Positions 53,778 through 62,892 of a stretch of DNA of 64,000 nucleotides are shown here, in pieces. Within the stretch, counting starts at the first letter, position 1. Each line of letters begins with the position of its first letter. The translations under genes were made by a program, and so were the position numbers. This DNA comes from Candidatus Nitrosothermus koennekei (GTDB taxonomy: Archaea; Thermoproteota; Nitrososphaeria; Nitrososphaerales; Nitrosocaldaceae): NCBI GenBank assembly GCA_013538715.1, contig JACAFH010000006.1, forward strand, positions 1 to 64,000, given 5' to 3'. Under the pieces are notes generated by a model, which saw only the letters and a list, made by a program, of their open reading frames with translations, made no database searches and was not told where the DNA came from.

Positions 53778-54114
53778 TTATGATCACCTCCTTTCCATCA
53801 GGATATCTATTTAACATCTCTTCTATGGTCAGTATACTACCTCCTGCATCTTTTATCTTCTTTGCTGCTGTTTGAGAGATAGAGAACGTTCCAATTATTA
53901 TTTTATGATTTATGTTACCTTTAGCAAGTACTTTGCCTGGTACTATAATCTTACTTCCATCACGTGTATATCTATTGATCCTTTCTAGATTTACTTCAAC
54001 TCTTCTGCTTCTTGATCTCTGCAACATCTTAGCACATGCTACCCATACAGAAGCATTATTGCTCTTTCCAGCAGCATTCAACTTTTCTATTATTTCACAT
54101 AGTGGATTTTGCAT
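53770..54114 (-). CDS. rpl18e: Ribosomal protein eL18
   Basis: A 114-residue archaeal/eukaryotic large-subunit protein: ASVWVACAKMLQRSRSRRVEVNLERINRYTRDGSKIIVPGKVLAKGNINHKIIIGTFSISQTAAKKIKDAGG. It overlaps rpoD by 20 bp and L13 by 8 bp, in the order conserved across archaea. Confidence 0.96.
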   Translation of the reverse strand: MQNPLCEIIEKLNAAGKSNNASVWVACAKMLQRSRSRRVEVNLERINRYTRDGSKIIVPGKVLAKGNINHKIIIGTFSISQTAAKKIKDAGGSILTIEEMLNRYPDGKEVIIIG

Positions 54115-54763
54115 ACTCTTTCTCCTCTCGTAGTTTATTTATACTATTCTCAAATGACTTCAACTTTTCAACTAAAATTCTTACACTCTCAAGTAATATT
54201 TCTCTACTAGTTAAAGAACCTACACTCTCAATATTTAATATATACTCATCTTTACTAGTATCTACCTCTTTTAATACAGATACTGTTGCAGCTTGCCATT
54301 TTGCATGCATCTTTCCACTCCCCAATCTTGCATATCCTTCTAGTTTTATCTTTTGTCCTTTTGCTAAAATCACTATAGGTATATTAGGAGAGATAGGCTT
54401 TACTATATCATCTTCAGATACAATATCTGACGATAATACTTGTCTAGTCTTATCTTTAGCCTCTACATCTAAGTAAATCATAACTCTACATTTAGAACAT
54501 CCTAAATTACTTTTGCAACTACATTCATCAGCAGATACAAATCTACCTATCTCAGTCTTTAATGGAATAAGACCTATTCTATGCACTAAGATCTCATCAT
54601 GCATAGGAGACGAATTATAATGTAATACTACATCATCAACAGCCATTATAGGGACTTCATTTAGCGCAAATCTTCTTAAAGTATTTATATATTGCCTAGG
54701 GAAACCTAGAAACCTTAATGATATACTCTCATCGCTTTCTTTGATTATATCTACTGATCTCAA
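54095..54763 (-). CDS. rpoD: DNA-directed RNA polymerase subunit D (Rpo3)
   Basis: A 222-residue archaeal homologue of Rpb3 that nucleates RNA polymerase assembly with subunit L. It shows LRFLGFPRQYINTLRRFALNEVPIMAVDDVVLHYNSSPMHDEILVHRIGLIPL and a zinc loop CSC-x5-CSKC (81-92). The separate iron-sulfur domain found in some archaeal subunits is missing: no further Cys occurs. It is the first gene of the visible operon; the S13-S4-S11 genes usually before it are not here. Confidence 0.96.
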   Translation of the reverse strand: MRSVDIIKESDESISLRFLGFPRQYINTLRRFALNEVPIMAVDDVVLHYNSSPMHDEILVHRIGLIPLKTEIGRFVSADECSCKSNLGCSKCRVMIYLDVEAKDKTRQVLSSDIVSEDDIVKPISPNIPIVILAKGQKIKLEGYARLGSGKMHAKWQAATVSVLKEVDTSKDEYILNIESVGSLTSREILLESVRILVEKLKSFENSINKLREEKEYAKSTM

Positions 54764-54853
54764 TTCCTAATGAGATAGGAATCTGTCATTTAAAAACGTA
54801 ACTAATACTCAATCAGTAAGATTATTAAAATACATCTACTAACATATTGCTAT

Positions 54854-54951
54854 GCCGCCGTAGCTCAGTCTGGGAGAAGATCCCAAAAGCACTCGACTGA
54901 TGGGTGATGCTGAAGACCGAGCTGTCGTGAGCTCAAATCTCACCGGCGGCA
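54854..54951 (+). tRNA. tRNA-Phe (anticodon GAA) with two introns
   Basis: Acceptor GCCGCCG pairs with CGGCGGC; discriminator A at 54951. The D stem GCTC/GAGC forms only if 11 bases (about 54878-54888) are removed after position 23. The anticodon stem CTCGG/CCGAG forms if 13 bases (54896-54908) are removed between positions 30 and 31, giving the loop CTGAAGA with GAA at 54912-54914. The T arm is GTGAG-CTCAAAT-CTCAC, so position 54 is C rather than T. Both introns are at non-canonical sites. Exact splice points are uncertain by a base or two. Confidence 0.88.
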
Positions 54952-55092
54952 TTATTATATATATGTTTACCTCTTACATGAGGTATTTGATTGATCTCTT
55001 ATTTAAGGTGTTTATCTTAGATAGAATAAATATAACAATTTGAGTAAACAATTATATTAAAGTAGAATATATTATTTCAATACATAATTTAA

Positions 55093-55950
55093 TTAAAATA
55101 TCTTGATTTTATTAATTATATCCTCATTTGGTTCATCTATCTTTATATACGATGCATATCTATTTCCGTATGGTTCTTTACATGAGAAGATAGTTAGTAT
55201 CAACCCATCATGATTCGTTTTATAACCATTACATGCTTCATGAGATCTTATTACTCTAGAACAATTTAAAAGATTTATAGCGTTAAGTGTTATATCTTTA
55301 CCAAAGAAGTATCCATATCCTCTAAATGAAGGGATAAAGCCTTTCAATCCATCTTTCGGATCATTCCATAGTATCTGTTCAAGTATATCATTGTCAGCTA
55401 ATGCTAGATCTAGTTTAGAGGTTAGAGTTATAGGTAAGCCTCCATGTAACATCAAAATCTTCTTATTTATTAATGCGTTATATAGCAAATCAAATAATCC
55501 TTTTAGTTCATTATAAGCTCTCTCATCATTAAACTTATTGTATAACATTGACGGCATATCATATGGCATAAATGGTAAGTTAGGATACTCATGATTGCCT
55601 CTAAGTAATATAATCCTATTACCTAACTTAACTTTCAGACTTAGGATCAAATGATAGACTTCTACAGACTTGAGACCTCTATCACCATAATCGCCTAGAA
55701 AGACAAATATAGTATCTGATGTAAATGGGTCACTATCTATCAATATCCTTACTAGTGCATCAAAATCTCCATGAATATCGCCTATAACTATCATGTCATT
55801 GCTATCAATCTCAACAAGAGCATTATTTATTCTAGCATTCTTCATACCATAATCTCTCTCATTTCTAATTATCTCTTTACTGTCTCTCACTAATCTCAAG
55901 AATGTATAAAGATTAGTATTATTAGCCTCTTCAATTAATTCCTTAAGCAC
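55093..55950 (-). CDS. PPP-family serine/threonine protein phosphatase
   Basis: A 285-residue metallophosphatase with all PPP signature motifs: GDIHGDFDAL, GDYGDRG, RGNHEYP, MLHGGLP and RSHEACNGY. This arrangement resembles archaeal PP1-like enzymes that remove phosphate from Ser/Thr in proteins. It has no extra domain. It stands alone on the minus strand next to the divergent Hsp20 gene (43 bp). Confidence 0.94.
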   Translation of the reverse strand: MLKELIEEANNTNLYTFLRLVRDSKEIIRNERDYGMKNARINNALVEIDSNDMIVIGDIHGDFDALVRILIDSDPFTSDTIFVFLGDYGDRGLKSVEVYHLILSLKVKLGNRIILLRGNHEYPNLPFMPYDMPSMLYNKFNDERAYNELKGLFDLLYNALINKKILMLHGGLPITLTSKLDLALADNDILEQILWNDPKDGLKGFIPSFRGYGYFFGKDITLNAINLLNCSRVIRSHEACNGYKTNHDGLILTIFSCKEPYGNRYASYIKIDEPNEDIINKIKIF

Positions 55951-55993
55951 ATGGATATTATAATTACTAAAGATAAAAACTTAATACTAGTAA

Positions 55994-56380
55994 ATGAAAA
56001 GTATAATTATGATATTAAGATATATCATTAAAGAGTTGATGAGAGAGATTAGCAATAGATCTAGAGAATTCTTTGAGTTTGTAATGCCACCAATAGATAT
56101 AGCAGAAGATGGTAACGACCTAGTTATATTAATGGATCTTGCCGGTTTTAAAAAGGAAGATATAACAGTCAGAATAAGTGATAATATACTAAATATAAGA
56201 GCCAAGAGAGAATTAGATTATCTTAACAAGTATATACAACAGAGACCATTAAGGATAGAGAAGAGTATACCACTTCCTATCACTATAAAGAGGGATGAAG
56301 AATTAAAGGCAACATATAAGGATGGAGTACTTGAGATAAGGATTCCCATAAGTGGAGTATCATCTATAAAGATAGAATAA
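55994..56380 (+). CDS. hsp20: Small heat-shock protein (Hsp20/alpha-crystallin)
   Basis: A 128-residue chaperone that binds unfolding proteins. The alpha-crystallin domain runs from PIDIAEDGNDLVILMDLAGFKKEDITVRISDNILNIRAKR to YKDGVLEIRIP, with the C-terminal anchoring pattern IKIE at the end. The short N-terminal arm is normal for archaea. It ends one base before the convergent UbiB gene. Confidence 0.93.
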   Translation: MKSIIMILRYIIKELMREISNRSREFFEFVMPPIDIAEDGNDLVILMDLAGFKKEDITVRISDNILNIRAKRELDYLNKYIQQRPLRIEKSIPLPITIKRDEELKATYKDGVLEIRIPISGVSSIKIE

Positions 56381-57949
56381 TCATCTAAACTTATTTATGA
56401 TAATAGAAGAGACTATTATAGCACTTGCTATACCAAATCCTATCTGTCCAAAGATTGGATATGACTGAAGTAAGAGAGAAGAACTAATGAAGAGAGACGA
56501 AGATACTATACTAGCAGCTATAAGTCCATCTCTATTTTTATTATTTCCATTCATCATATTATTCTCTAAATATGACTTAAGGATAGGAGCTATTGTTATT
56601 GCATCTCTAATATTCTTCCCGATATTCTCTATTGAATAGAGAATCTCTTCTATATATGCCTCTCTAATAAGCCCCTCTTCTTCTAATAGTTCCCTAAGAA
56701 CTTTAACAAATCTGAACTCTACTTTCAATGTATAATATAATCCTTCAAGCATGCTAGCCATTCTCATATATAATGCTAACTGTTTTGGAAGTCTAAATGG
56801 AAATCTGCTCATGGTTTTATTAGCTAATTCCATTAATGCATTAACCTCCATCTCATCAACCTTTGTGCCATGAAGCGTCTTTATTGCTAATTCTATACCC
56901 TTCTCTATAACATACCTATTAGCATCTACTTGTAAAGTTCCTAAACTTATTAGTAGATCAACAGTCCTTCTGGGATCTTTCTCTACAAGTGCTAAATATA
57001 GTCTTATAAGTTTTAATCTAGTCTCATTATCTAACCTTCCAACCATACCAAAATCATAAAGTATTAACTTCCCATCTTTACTTACTGCAAGGTTACCTGG
57101 ATGTGGGTCAGCATGAAAAATATCATGTTTTAAGAGCATTTTAAAGAAGATTTTATGTACAAACATTATCAATTTTGCTCTATCAATCTTTACCTCGTCT
57201 AATCTCTTAAGATCTGTAACTTTTATACCCTGTATATATTCTAGCGTCAATACATTCTTTGTGCTTCTCTCTTCAATTACATCTGGTATAATTACATTCT
57301 CTCCTCTTAGATTATACTTTATCCTTCGTAGATTATCTGCTTCTATCTCATAATTTATCTCTTCGTATATACTCTCTATAAATTGATTAAACATAGATTC
57401 TGCTGAGAATGCGATATTCTTGTCAATAAATTTTATAGCCAATGGCAATAGTCTCTTCAATATTTCAATATCCTCCTCTATTATCCTCTCTATATTTGGT
57501 CTATTAACCTTCACTATTACTTCTCTCTCTTTATACCTTGCTCTATATACTTGTCCTAGCGATGCGCCAGAGATACAATTAGTATCAAATGAACTGAATG
57601 CATCTTCTATACTCATCCCTAGAGATTTTTCAATTATAGGTTTAACTTCTGTAAATGGAGCTGGAGGTACATCATCTTGTAGTTTAGATAGTTCTTCCAT
57701 CCATGGCTGTGGCAATAGATCAGCTCTAGTTGATAACCATTGACCTAATTTTATAAAAGATGGGCCTAAAGAAATGAAAGTCTCAGTTGCTCTCTTTGCA
57801 TTTTTTCTCATACTCTTCTCATTTATACTCTTACCTTCCTTTCTTATCCATTTCTTTCTATCTTTCTTAAATCTTATTATTATTGGTAAAAGTCTAAATA
57901 TTATATTTACTATTCTCCATATACTTGCATTAGCACTTCTCTTTTGCAT
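56381..57949 (-). CDS. UbiB/ABC1 (AarF) family atypical kinase
   Basis: A 522-residue membrane-linked atypical kinase/ATPase of the family that supports quinone synthesis in bacteria and mitochondria. It has the KxGQ-motif FISLGPSFIKLGQWLSTRADLLP, the A-rich loop ISGASLGQVYRARY, VKVNRPN with the nucleotide lysine, FHADPHPGNLAV and LYDFGMVG, then two C-terminal membrane helices. Thaumarchaeota use menaquinone-like quinones, so a role in quinone metabolism is plausible. It overlaps the next upstream gene by 20 bp. Confidence 0.93.
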   Translation of the reverse strand: MQKRSANASIWRIVNIIFRLLPIIIRFKKDRKKWIRKEGKSINEKSMRKNAKRATETFISLGPSFIKLGQWLSTRADLLPQPWMEELSKLQDDVPPAPFTEVKPIIEKSLGMSIEDAFSSFDTNCISGASLGQVYRARYKEREVIVKVNRPNIERIIEEDIEILKRLLPLAIKFIDKNIAFSAESMFNQFIESIYEEINYEIEADNLRRIKYNLRGENVIIPDVIEERSTKNVLTLEYIQGIKVTDLKRLDEVKIDRAKLIMFVHKIFFKMLLKHDIFHADPHPGNLAVSKDGKLILYDFGMVGRLDNETRLKLIRLYLALVEKDPRRTVDLLISLGTLQVDANRYVIEKGIELAIKTLHGTKVDEMEVNALMELANKTMSRFPFRLPKQLALYMRMASMLEGLYYTLKVEFRFVKVLRELLEEEGLIREAYIEEILYSIENIGKNIRDAITIAPILKSYLENNMMNGNNKNRDGLIAASIVSSSLFISSSLLLQSYPIFGQIGFGIASAIIVSSIIINKFR

Positions 57950-58289
57950 ATCTAGTAAATCTGTATGATATATATCCAGAGATTATTGACGCAAGAATGC
58001 CATAAATTATACTATTCTGCTTCTTTATAGAAGCGATCTTATACCCAGTTAATAAACCACTAGCCAAACCAACTAATACTTCTGGCGCATCATGTATTAG
58101 ATGTCCTAAAGGATCCTTCCTAGGATCTACTTTATCCATATGAACTGTATATCTATCATCATATTCTCTTATATGCAAATTACCATATCTATACTGCTTC
58201 TTTGCTCCACGCTTATCTCCTAGATTAGTCTCTTTAGCATCTTTAGGGAGAATAGGAACTACATCTTTAGGAACTTCTATCTCATCCAT
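57930..58289 (-). CDS. Hypothetical protein upstream of UbiB
   Basis: A 119-residue protein with a charged, Pro-containing first half (VHMDKVDPRKDPLGHLIHDAPEVLVGLASGLLTGYK) and a likely pair of membrane segments in the second half (about 68-86 and 93-110). It overlaps the UbiB start by 20 bp, suggesting co-translation. No family recognised. Confidence 0.75.
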   Translation of the reverse strand: MDEIEVPKDVVPILPKDAKETNLGDKRGAKKQYRYGNLHIREYDDRYTVHMDKVDPRKDPLGHLIHDAPEVLVGLASGLLTGYKIASIKKQNSIIYGILASIISGYISYRFTRYAKEKC

Positions 58290-58321
58290 AACATAAAATT
58301 ATCTTCTATTATTATTAATTT

Positions 58322-58738
58322 TTACTCTCCCATTATTTGTATTATTATATTTCTATCTCTTGGTTTTGTATCCAATTCTATTAATATTACTTGCTGCCAT
58401 CTTCCAAGCATTACCTCCTTATTAATGAAAGGTATAGTCAATGATGATCCAATTAATGATGCCCTAATATGAGAATGACCATTATCGTCATGCCACCTTT
58501 CTTCATGTTTATAATAAGCATCTCTTGGTGCTATTCTCTCCAGCACCTTACTAAAATCATCTAATAAACCCTCTTCATACTCTATCGTGCTTATCGCAGC
58601 AGTAGAACCTGTCACAAATACAGTAATTATACCATTATTGAGTTTACTCTCACTTACTGCATCTTCTATATACTTACTTATATCTAATATCGAACATTCT
58701 CCTTTAGTTTTTATTTTAATGCTTTTTGTGAATATCAT
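58322..58738 (-). CDS. yjbQ: YjbQ/UPF0047 family protein
   Basis: A 138-residue protein of the UPF0047 family, some members of which show weak thiamine-phosphate synthase activity. Motifs: GIITVFVTGSTAAISTIEYEEGLLDDF, HDDNGHSHIRASLIGSSLTIPFINKEVMLGRWQQVILIELD with conserved His and Glu. Typical length. The true cellular role is unsettled. Confidence 0.93.
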   Translation of the reverse strand: MIFTKSIKIKTKGECSILDISKYIEDAVSESKLNNGIITVFVTGSTAAISTIEYEEGLLDDFSKVLERIAPRDAYYKHEERWHDDNGHSHIRASLIGSSLTIPFINKEVMLGRWQQVILIELDTKPRDRNIIIQIMGE

Positions 58739-58788
58739 ATAATAACTTAAGAGATAGATTAAGATAATTCTTATGGTAAAGTAATTAT

Positions 58789-59292
58789 ATGAAGAAGAGA
58801 GTATATGAAGGTAAGATACTTAATCTAAGAGTTGACAATGTTGAGATAAACGGAAGAGAGAGTATAAGAGAAGTAGTTGAACATAATGGCTCAGTTGCTA
58901 TACTTCCTATAATAGATGATTCGTTCTTAATGGAGAGACAGTATAGATATGCTATAGATAAGACTCTATTAGAGATACCAGCGGGAACTTTAGAAGAAGG
59001 GGAGGAACCTTATGACTGTGCAAAGAGAGAATTACGTGAAGAGACTGGATATGTTGCTGATACGTTAATTTATCTAGGGAGCATGTATCTAACACCTGGA
59101 TATTGCACAGAATTAATGCACTTCTTTATAGCAAAGGATCTTAGGTTTGAGAGTGAAAAACTAGATTTTGATGAGGTTATAAGTGTAGAGTGTATAAAGA
59201 TAGATAATGCTATAGATATGGCTATGAAAGGAGAGATTAACGATCTAAAAACTGTATATGCTATACTTAGATATACTATGCAATACCATTAA
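58789..59292 (+). CDS. Nudix hydrolase, ADP-ribose pyrophosphatase-like
   Basis: A 167-residue Nudix enzyme, likely hydrolysing ADP-ribose or a related nucleotide sugar. The Nudix box is GTLEEGEEPYDCAKRELREETGY, with LEIPAGTLE ahead of it and YLTPGYCTELMHFFIAKDL after it, the Pro/Gly pattern of ADP-ribose hydrolases. Its end overlaps the convergent hydrolase gene by 17 bp. Confidence 0.92.
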   Translation: MKKRVYEGKILNLRVDNVEINGRESIREVVEHNGSVAILPIIDDSFLMERQYRYAIDKTLLEIPAGTLEEGEEPYDCAKRELREETGYVADTLIYLGSMYLTPGYCTELMHFFIAKDLRFESEKLDFDEVISVECIKIDNAIDMAMKGEINDLKTVYAILRYTMQYH

Positions 59293-60058
59293 TTTTTTTT
59301 AAGATCCATTCCTCAATAGTATCTACAATTATAGAATTTTGCATTCTTCTATAAGAGATAGTATCATATAGCCAATGATCAGTATTAAATATCCTTAATG
59401 TTTTATCCTTACTTGCTATCAATCTCATAGTCTCATCTATCTGCTCTCTTGCTGTAAATACATCCTTCTCTCCATATAATATCAATACTGGTACATTTAT
59501 CTTCTCTAATATACTACTATCTAAAGCCTTCTCTAATAATTCCATGAGGTATGAGAGAGAATACATCTTATTTACATTCTTATATTCTTCTAATCTTGTA
59601 TTATCAATTGGTATATATTTAGTAATATCTATCCATCTTTGAGGTTCTTTTTTATATTCTTCAAATAATCTCTTTGCATACTCAGGGATAATAGTTATAG
59701 GATGCATTAATGAAGAAGCCAATATTAAGCCTTTTATATTATTGTATTTAGCAGTATAATGTATACCATAAATAGTTGAGAGACTGAAGCAAAGCAAAAA
59801 AAATTCTCTATTTCCTATAAATTCATGTAATGAAACTAATACATCATCAAACCTTACATTACCTTTCTCTCCTTGAGATAAACCATGACCAGGTAGATCA
59901 ATTGAATATACATCAATATATTGTGTTAGATGTACAAAATTATGAAATATATTAGAATCTGACAATATACCATGAATACATAAAAGAGTAGCTTTTTTAT
60001 CTTTTGCATGGTGATAATTAGCATTTATATAATATTTTTTAATATCTTTGTCATTCAT
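59276..60058 (-). CDS. Alpha/beta hydrolase
   Basis: A 260-residue alpha/beta hydrolase with LLCIHGILSDSNIFHNF (oxyanion region), IDLPGHGLSQGEKG, the nucleophile elbow CFSLST (about residue 92, where many members have GxSxG), VLILYGEKDVFT with the acid, and TDHWLYD with the catalytic His. It resembles monoacylglycerol lipase- or esterase-like enzymes. The substrate is unknown; the changed elbow is unusual. Confidence 0.88.
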   Translation of the reverse strand: MNDKDIKKYYINANYHHAKDKKATLLCIHGILSDSNIFHNFVHLTQYIDVYSIDLPGHGLSQGEKGNVRFDDVLVSLHEFIGNREFFLLCFSLSTIYGIHYTAKYNNIKGLILASSLMHPITIIPEYAKRLFEEYKKEPQRWIDITKYIPIDNTRLEEYKNVNKMYSLSYLMELLEKALDSSILEKINVPVLILYGEKDVFTAREQIDETMRLIASKDKTLRIFNTDHWLYDTISYRRMQNSIIVDTIEEWILKKINGIA

Positions 60059-60169
60059 AATATTATAATTACAATTTCATTATATAAATTATCGTTTTAG
60101 AATTTAAAACAGTATGTCACGAAATTGATATTTTTATTGATTATTACCAAATTATAGATATATAAATAT

Positions 60170-60799
60170 TTAGATACGATGATACTCTCCCATTATTATG
60201 TACCTTACCATATCACTAATATAAACAGCATGATCAGCAATCCTTTCTAGGTAGCGCATTATTAGCGTGCTAGCTATTGCACATCTTATATCTATCCCCC
60301 CGCCTAATATGTTTCTTATATTCTGCCTGTATAATGAATCTACAAGATCATCACTCTCTCTTACCTTTCTTGCTAATGTTATATCTCTTTTATTGAATGA
60401 TTTGATACTATTATGTAACATCCCTTTAACCTCGTTGCTAGTCTTTATTATAATAGAATGGTCACAAGTTGATAATTCTCCTATTTGTGACCTTACTATT
60501 GCTATATCATATGCATACCTACCTGATCTAGCCAAACCAGATGAGATCTCATTACATGCTCTAATATATCTTAGATCAGAGGCTACTGGTTGATATCTTA
60601 TCAACAATTCTGTAGCAAGATCTCCAACCTCATCATGTAGCATCAATAATTTACTAGATTGTTCGTATAACTCTTTTGTAGAATCTCTATCTTGTATGTA
60701 TGATTCTATAGCCATATTCAAGCATTCTTCAGATAACAAAGCCATATCTTGAATTACATTACCTAATCTCTCCAATCCTATATCCATTAATCTTGTCAT
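60170..60799 (-). CDS. phoU: PhoU-family protein
   Basis: A 209-residue protein made of two three-helix bundles with the PhoU pattern: ELYEQSSKLLMLHDEVGDLATELLIRYQPVASDLRYI and ARKVRESDDLVDSLYRQNI ending in ERIADHAVYISDMV. PhoU binds metal clusters and tunes phosphate uptake and signalling. No pst transporter genes are near, so it may control another transporter. Confidence 0.92.
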   Translation of the reverse strand: MTRLMDIGLERLGNVIQDMALLSEECLNMAIESYIQDRDSTKELYEQSSKLLMLHDEVGDLATELLIRYQPVASDLRYIRACNEISSGLARSGRYAYDIAIVRSQIGELSTCDHSIIIKTSNEVKGMLHNSIKSFNKRDITLARKVRESDDLVDSLYRQNIRNILGGGIDIRCAIASTLIMRYLERIADHAVYISDMVRYIIMGEYHRI

Positions 60800-60831
60800 A
60801 TGTATTCTTGATATAACAAATTATTATAAAT

Positions 60832-61086
60832 CTAACTTCTTTCTATATCAAATAGTTTTAGTTCTATCTTTGTAGCAGCAGCAAACTCGTTTAATTTATT
60901 CTTTAGTATTTCTATACTAGGTTTATGTTCTGTTAATAATACTGCTAATACTATGCTTATACCATTACTATTTATCTCCCATGCACTCATCCATTCATCT
61001 GTATGATCCGCATCTATCTCTTTACTCTTCTTAATTAGAAACATACCTAATTGACTCAATATACTTCTAATCTCATCCTCTTCCAT
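60832..61086 (-). CDS. Small hypothetical protein
   Basis: An 84-residue protein with an acidic helical start (EDEIRSILSQLGMFLIKKSKEIDADHTDEWM) and an alpha/beta remainder (GISIVLAVLLTEHKPSIEILKNKLNEF). It lacks signal and membrane parts. It ends 32 bp before phoU and starts 6 bp after the thioredoxin-like gene, so it is probably in one transcript with both. No family recognised. Confidence 0.7.
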   Translation of the reverse strand: MEEDEIRSILSQLGMFLIKKSKEIDADHTDEWMSAWEINSNGISIVLAVLLTEHKPSIEILKNKLNEFAAATKIELKLFDIERS

Positions 61087-61092
61087 TCTTTA

Positions 61093-61638
61093 TCATTGCT
61101 TCCATTTTATTGAGCATCCTATTGACGGATCAAAATCCTTCTCTATCTCTTCATTATTTAATAACTTCCTTATATTATTCTCCATTACTGGAATCCTTGG
61201 TGTATCTTTAGGATCCATTGCATCATTTATTCTCCCATGGAAGACTAGTCTCCTTCGAGAGTCAAATAGAAATGGATCAGGCGTACATGTAGCACCATAT
61301 TCTTTAGCAACATCTTGCTTCTCATCAAATAGATATACAAAATTTAGTTTATTATCTCTAGCAAATATCTTCATATTCTCGTATCCTTCACCTTCATAAT
61401 TTGCATCATTACTGTTTATACCAACTATCTCTAATCTACCTTTAAATTTATCTTGTAGAGCTTTTATATCATTTAATCTTGCATGCACAAATGGACAATG
61501 GTTACATATGAATATTATTAGTAATGCCTCAGCATTAAAATCCTTCAATGAATAATACTTTCCATCTACTCCTAATAAGTTAAAGTCTGGAGCAATATCA
61601 CCTTTCTTTAGCTTTTGAATAGATAACGTTCTTGCCAT
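61093..61638 (-). CDS. Thioredoxin-fold protein of the AhpC/TSA type
   Basis: A 181-residue redox protein. It begins KKGDIAPDFNLLGVDGKYYSLKDF and has FICNHCPFVHARLNDIKALQDKF, where CNHC is the redox pair, then EYGATCTPDPFLFD with the cis-Pro and a third Cys. This is the widespread family of cytosolic thioredoxin-like reductants or peroxidases with CxxC-P. Normal size; partner proteins unknown. Confidence 0.92.
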   Translation of the reverse strand: MARTLSIQKLKKGDIAPDFNLLGVDGKYYSLKDFNAEALLIIFICNHCPFVHARLNDIKALQDKFKGRLEIVGINSNDANYEGEGYENMKIFARDNKLNFVYLFDEKQDVAKEYGATCTPDPFLFDSRRRLVFHGRINDAMDPKDTPRIPVMENNIRKLLNNEEIEKDFDPSIGCSIKWKQ

Positions 61639-61709
61639 AAACTAATACACATATAGTCTTATTAAAACCTTAGCAAAAGATTTTTTTGCGAGGAAGAGAT
61701 ATAAAGATC

Positions 61710-61838
61710 ATGCGAGTATGTTCATTCTGCAATGTTAGGATAGAGGAGAGTAAAAGTATATGTAATGATTGTATGAAGAGATATAACATAAATGCTATTG
61801 TCTCATTAGAAGATGGATGTTCTTGTGATACTAAATAA
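61710..61838 (+). CDS. 42-residue zinc-ribbon-like microprotein
   Basis: A short frame from ATG at 61710, 13 bp before the dehydrogenase gene and on the same strand. It has six Cys: CSFC at residues 4-7, CNDC at 18-21, and CSC at 37-39. The first two pairs have the spacing of a zinc ribbon. Its size equals the other Cys-rich microprotein in the window, but the sequences are not alike beyond the opening. No family recognised. Confidence 0.7.
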   Translation: MRVCSFCNVRIEESKSICNDCMKRYNINAIVSLEDGCSCDTK

Positions 61839-61851
61839 AAGTTTAATTTAG

Positions 61852-62892
61852 ATGGATGTAAGAGTTAATTGTATGAGAGCAGCAAGGTTACATAGAATAG
61901 GAGAAGTGCTTAGTTTAGAAGATATCAAGAAACCTGAAATAGAGTCTGAAGATGATGTTATAATAAAGATGAGAGCAGCAGGTATATGTTATAGTGATAT
62001 CCATGTTATAGACGGAGTCATCTCAGTTAATACGCCTTTAACGTTAGGTCATGAGATATCTGGAGAGGTTTATGAAGCAGGTTCAAATACAAAACTAAAG
62101 AAAGGAGAAAAGATTCTAGTTCATTTTATGAATCCTTGTAATAAGTGTAAATATTGTTTAGATGGTAAGAGTATGCAATGTATAAACCAGTTTAATAGAC
62201 CAGAATATGGTTTTAGTGCAGATGGAGGTTATGCTGAATACTGTAAGGTTAATTATGATAGAATTGTAAGATTGCCAGATACATTGCCAATAGATTTTGC
62301 AGCAACTCTAGGATGTGCAGGTATAACTGCATATCATGCAGTAAAGAGCATTGCAGATATTAATGTAGCCGATAGTATAGCAATATATGGCACTGGTGGA
62401 GTAGGATTATATGCATTACAGATCGCAAAAGCATGTGGAGCAAAGTGTATAGCTATAAGCAGAAGCAAGGAGAAATTGAAATTTGCTGAAGAGTTAGGAG
62501 CTGATTATAGTATAGATGCTAATAATATAAAGGAGGTTAAGAAAGTAACTGAGGGAGGTGTAGATGTCATTCTAGATTTTGTTGTTAACGAAGAATCTAT
62601 AAAGAATAGTCAAAAGATCTTAGCAAATGGAGGAAAGATAGTATTAGTTGGTGTATCAAATAAACCTATATCAATAAACCCTCAAACATTTGTATTAAAA
62701 GAGTTATCCATACTCGGTTCTTTGGTAGGAAGTAAGAATGAGTTGGAAGAGTTAGTATGGTTGGCTAGTAGTAATAGAATCAAAAGTATAGTTAAGAAAC
62801 ATTATAGTCTTGAAGAGATCAACATTGCATTAAATGAGTTAAGAGAAGGGAAGATTATAGGTAGAGGATGTATAATATTTAATCATCAATAG
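61852..62892 (+). CDS. Zinc-dependent alcohol dehydrogenase (MDR)
   Basis: A 346-residue medium-chain dehydrogenase. The catalytic zinc ligands are in GICYSDIHV (Cys44 region) and LGHEISGEVYEAG; the structural zinc is held by CNKCKYC and a later Cys in MQC. The NAD(P) fold shows YGTGGVGLYALQIAKACG. The substrate, an alcohol or sugar alcohol, cannot be told. It shares a transcript with the zinc-ribbon microprotein and overlaps the next gene by 14 bp in convergent orientation. Confidence 0.93.
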   Translation: MDVRVNCMRAARLHRIGEVLSLEDIKKPEIESEDDVIIKMRAAGICYSDIHVIDGVISVNTPLTLGHEISGEVYEAGSNTKLKKGEKILVHFMNPCNKCKYCLDGKSMQCINQFNRPEYGFSADGGYAEYCKVNYDRIVRLPDTLPIDFAATLGCAGITAYHAVKSIADINVADSIAIYGTGGVGLYALQIAKACGAKCIAISRSKEKLKFAEELGADYSIDANNIKEVKKVTEGGVDVILDFVVNEESIKNSQKILANGGKIVLVGVSNKPISINPQTFVLKELSILGSLVGSKNELEELVWLASSNRIKSIVKKHYSLEEINIALNELREGKIIGRGCIIFNHQ

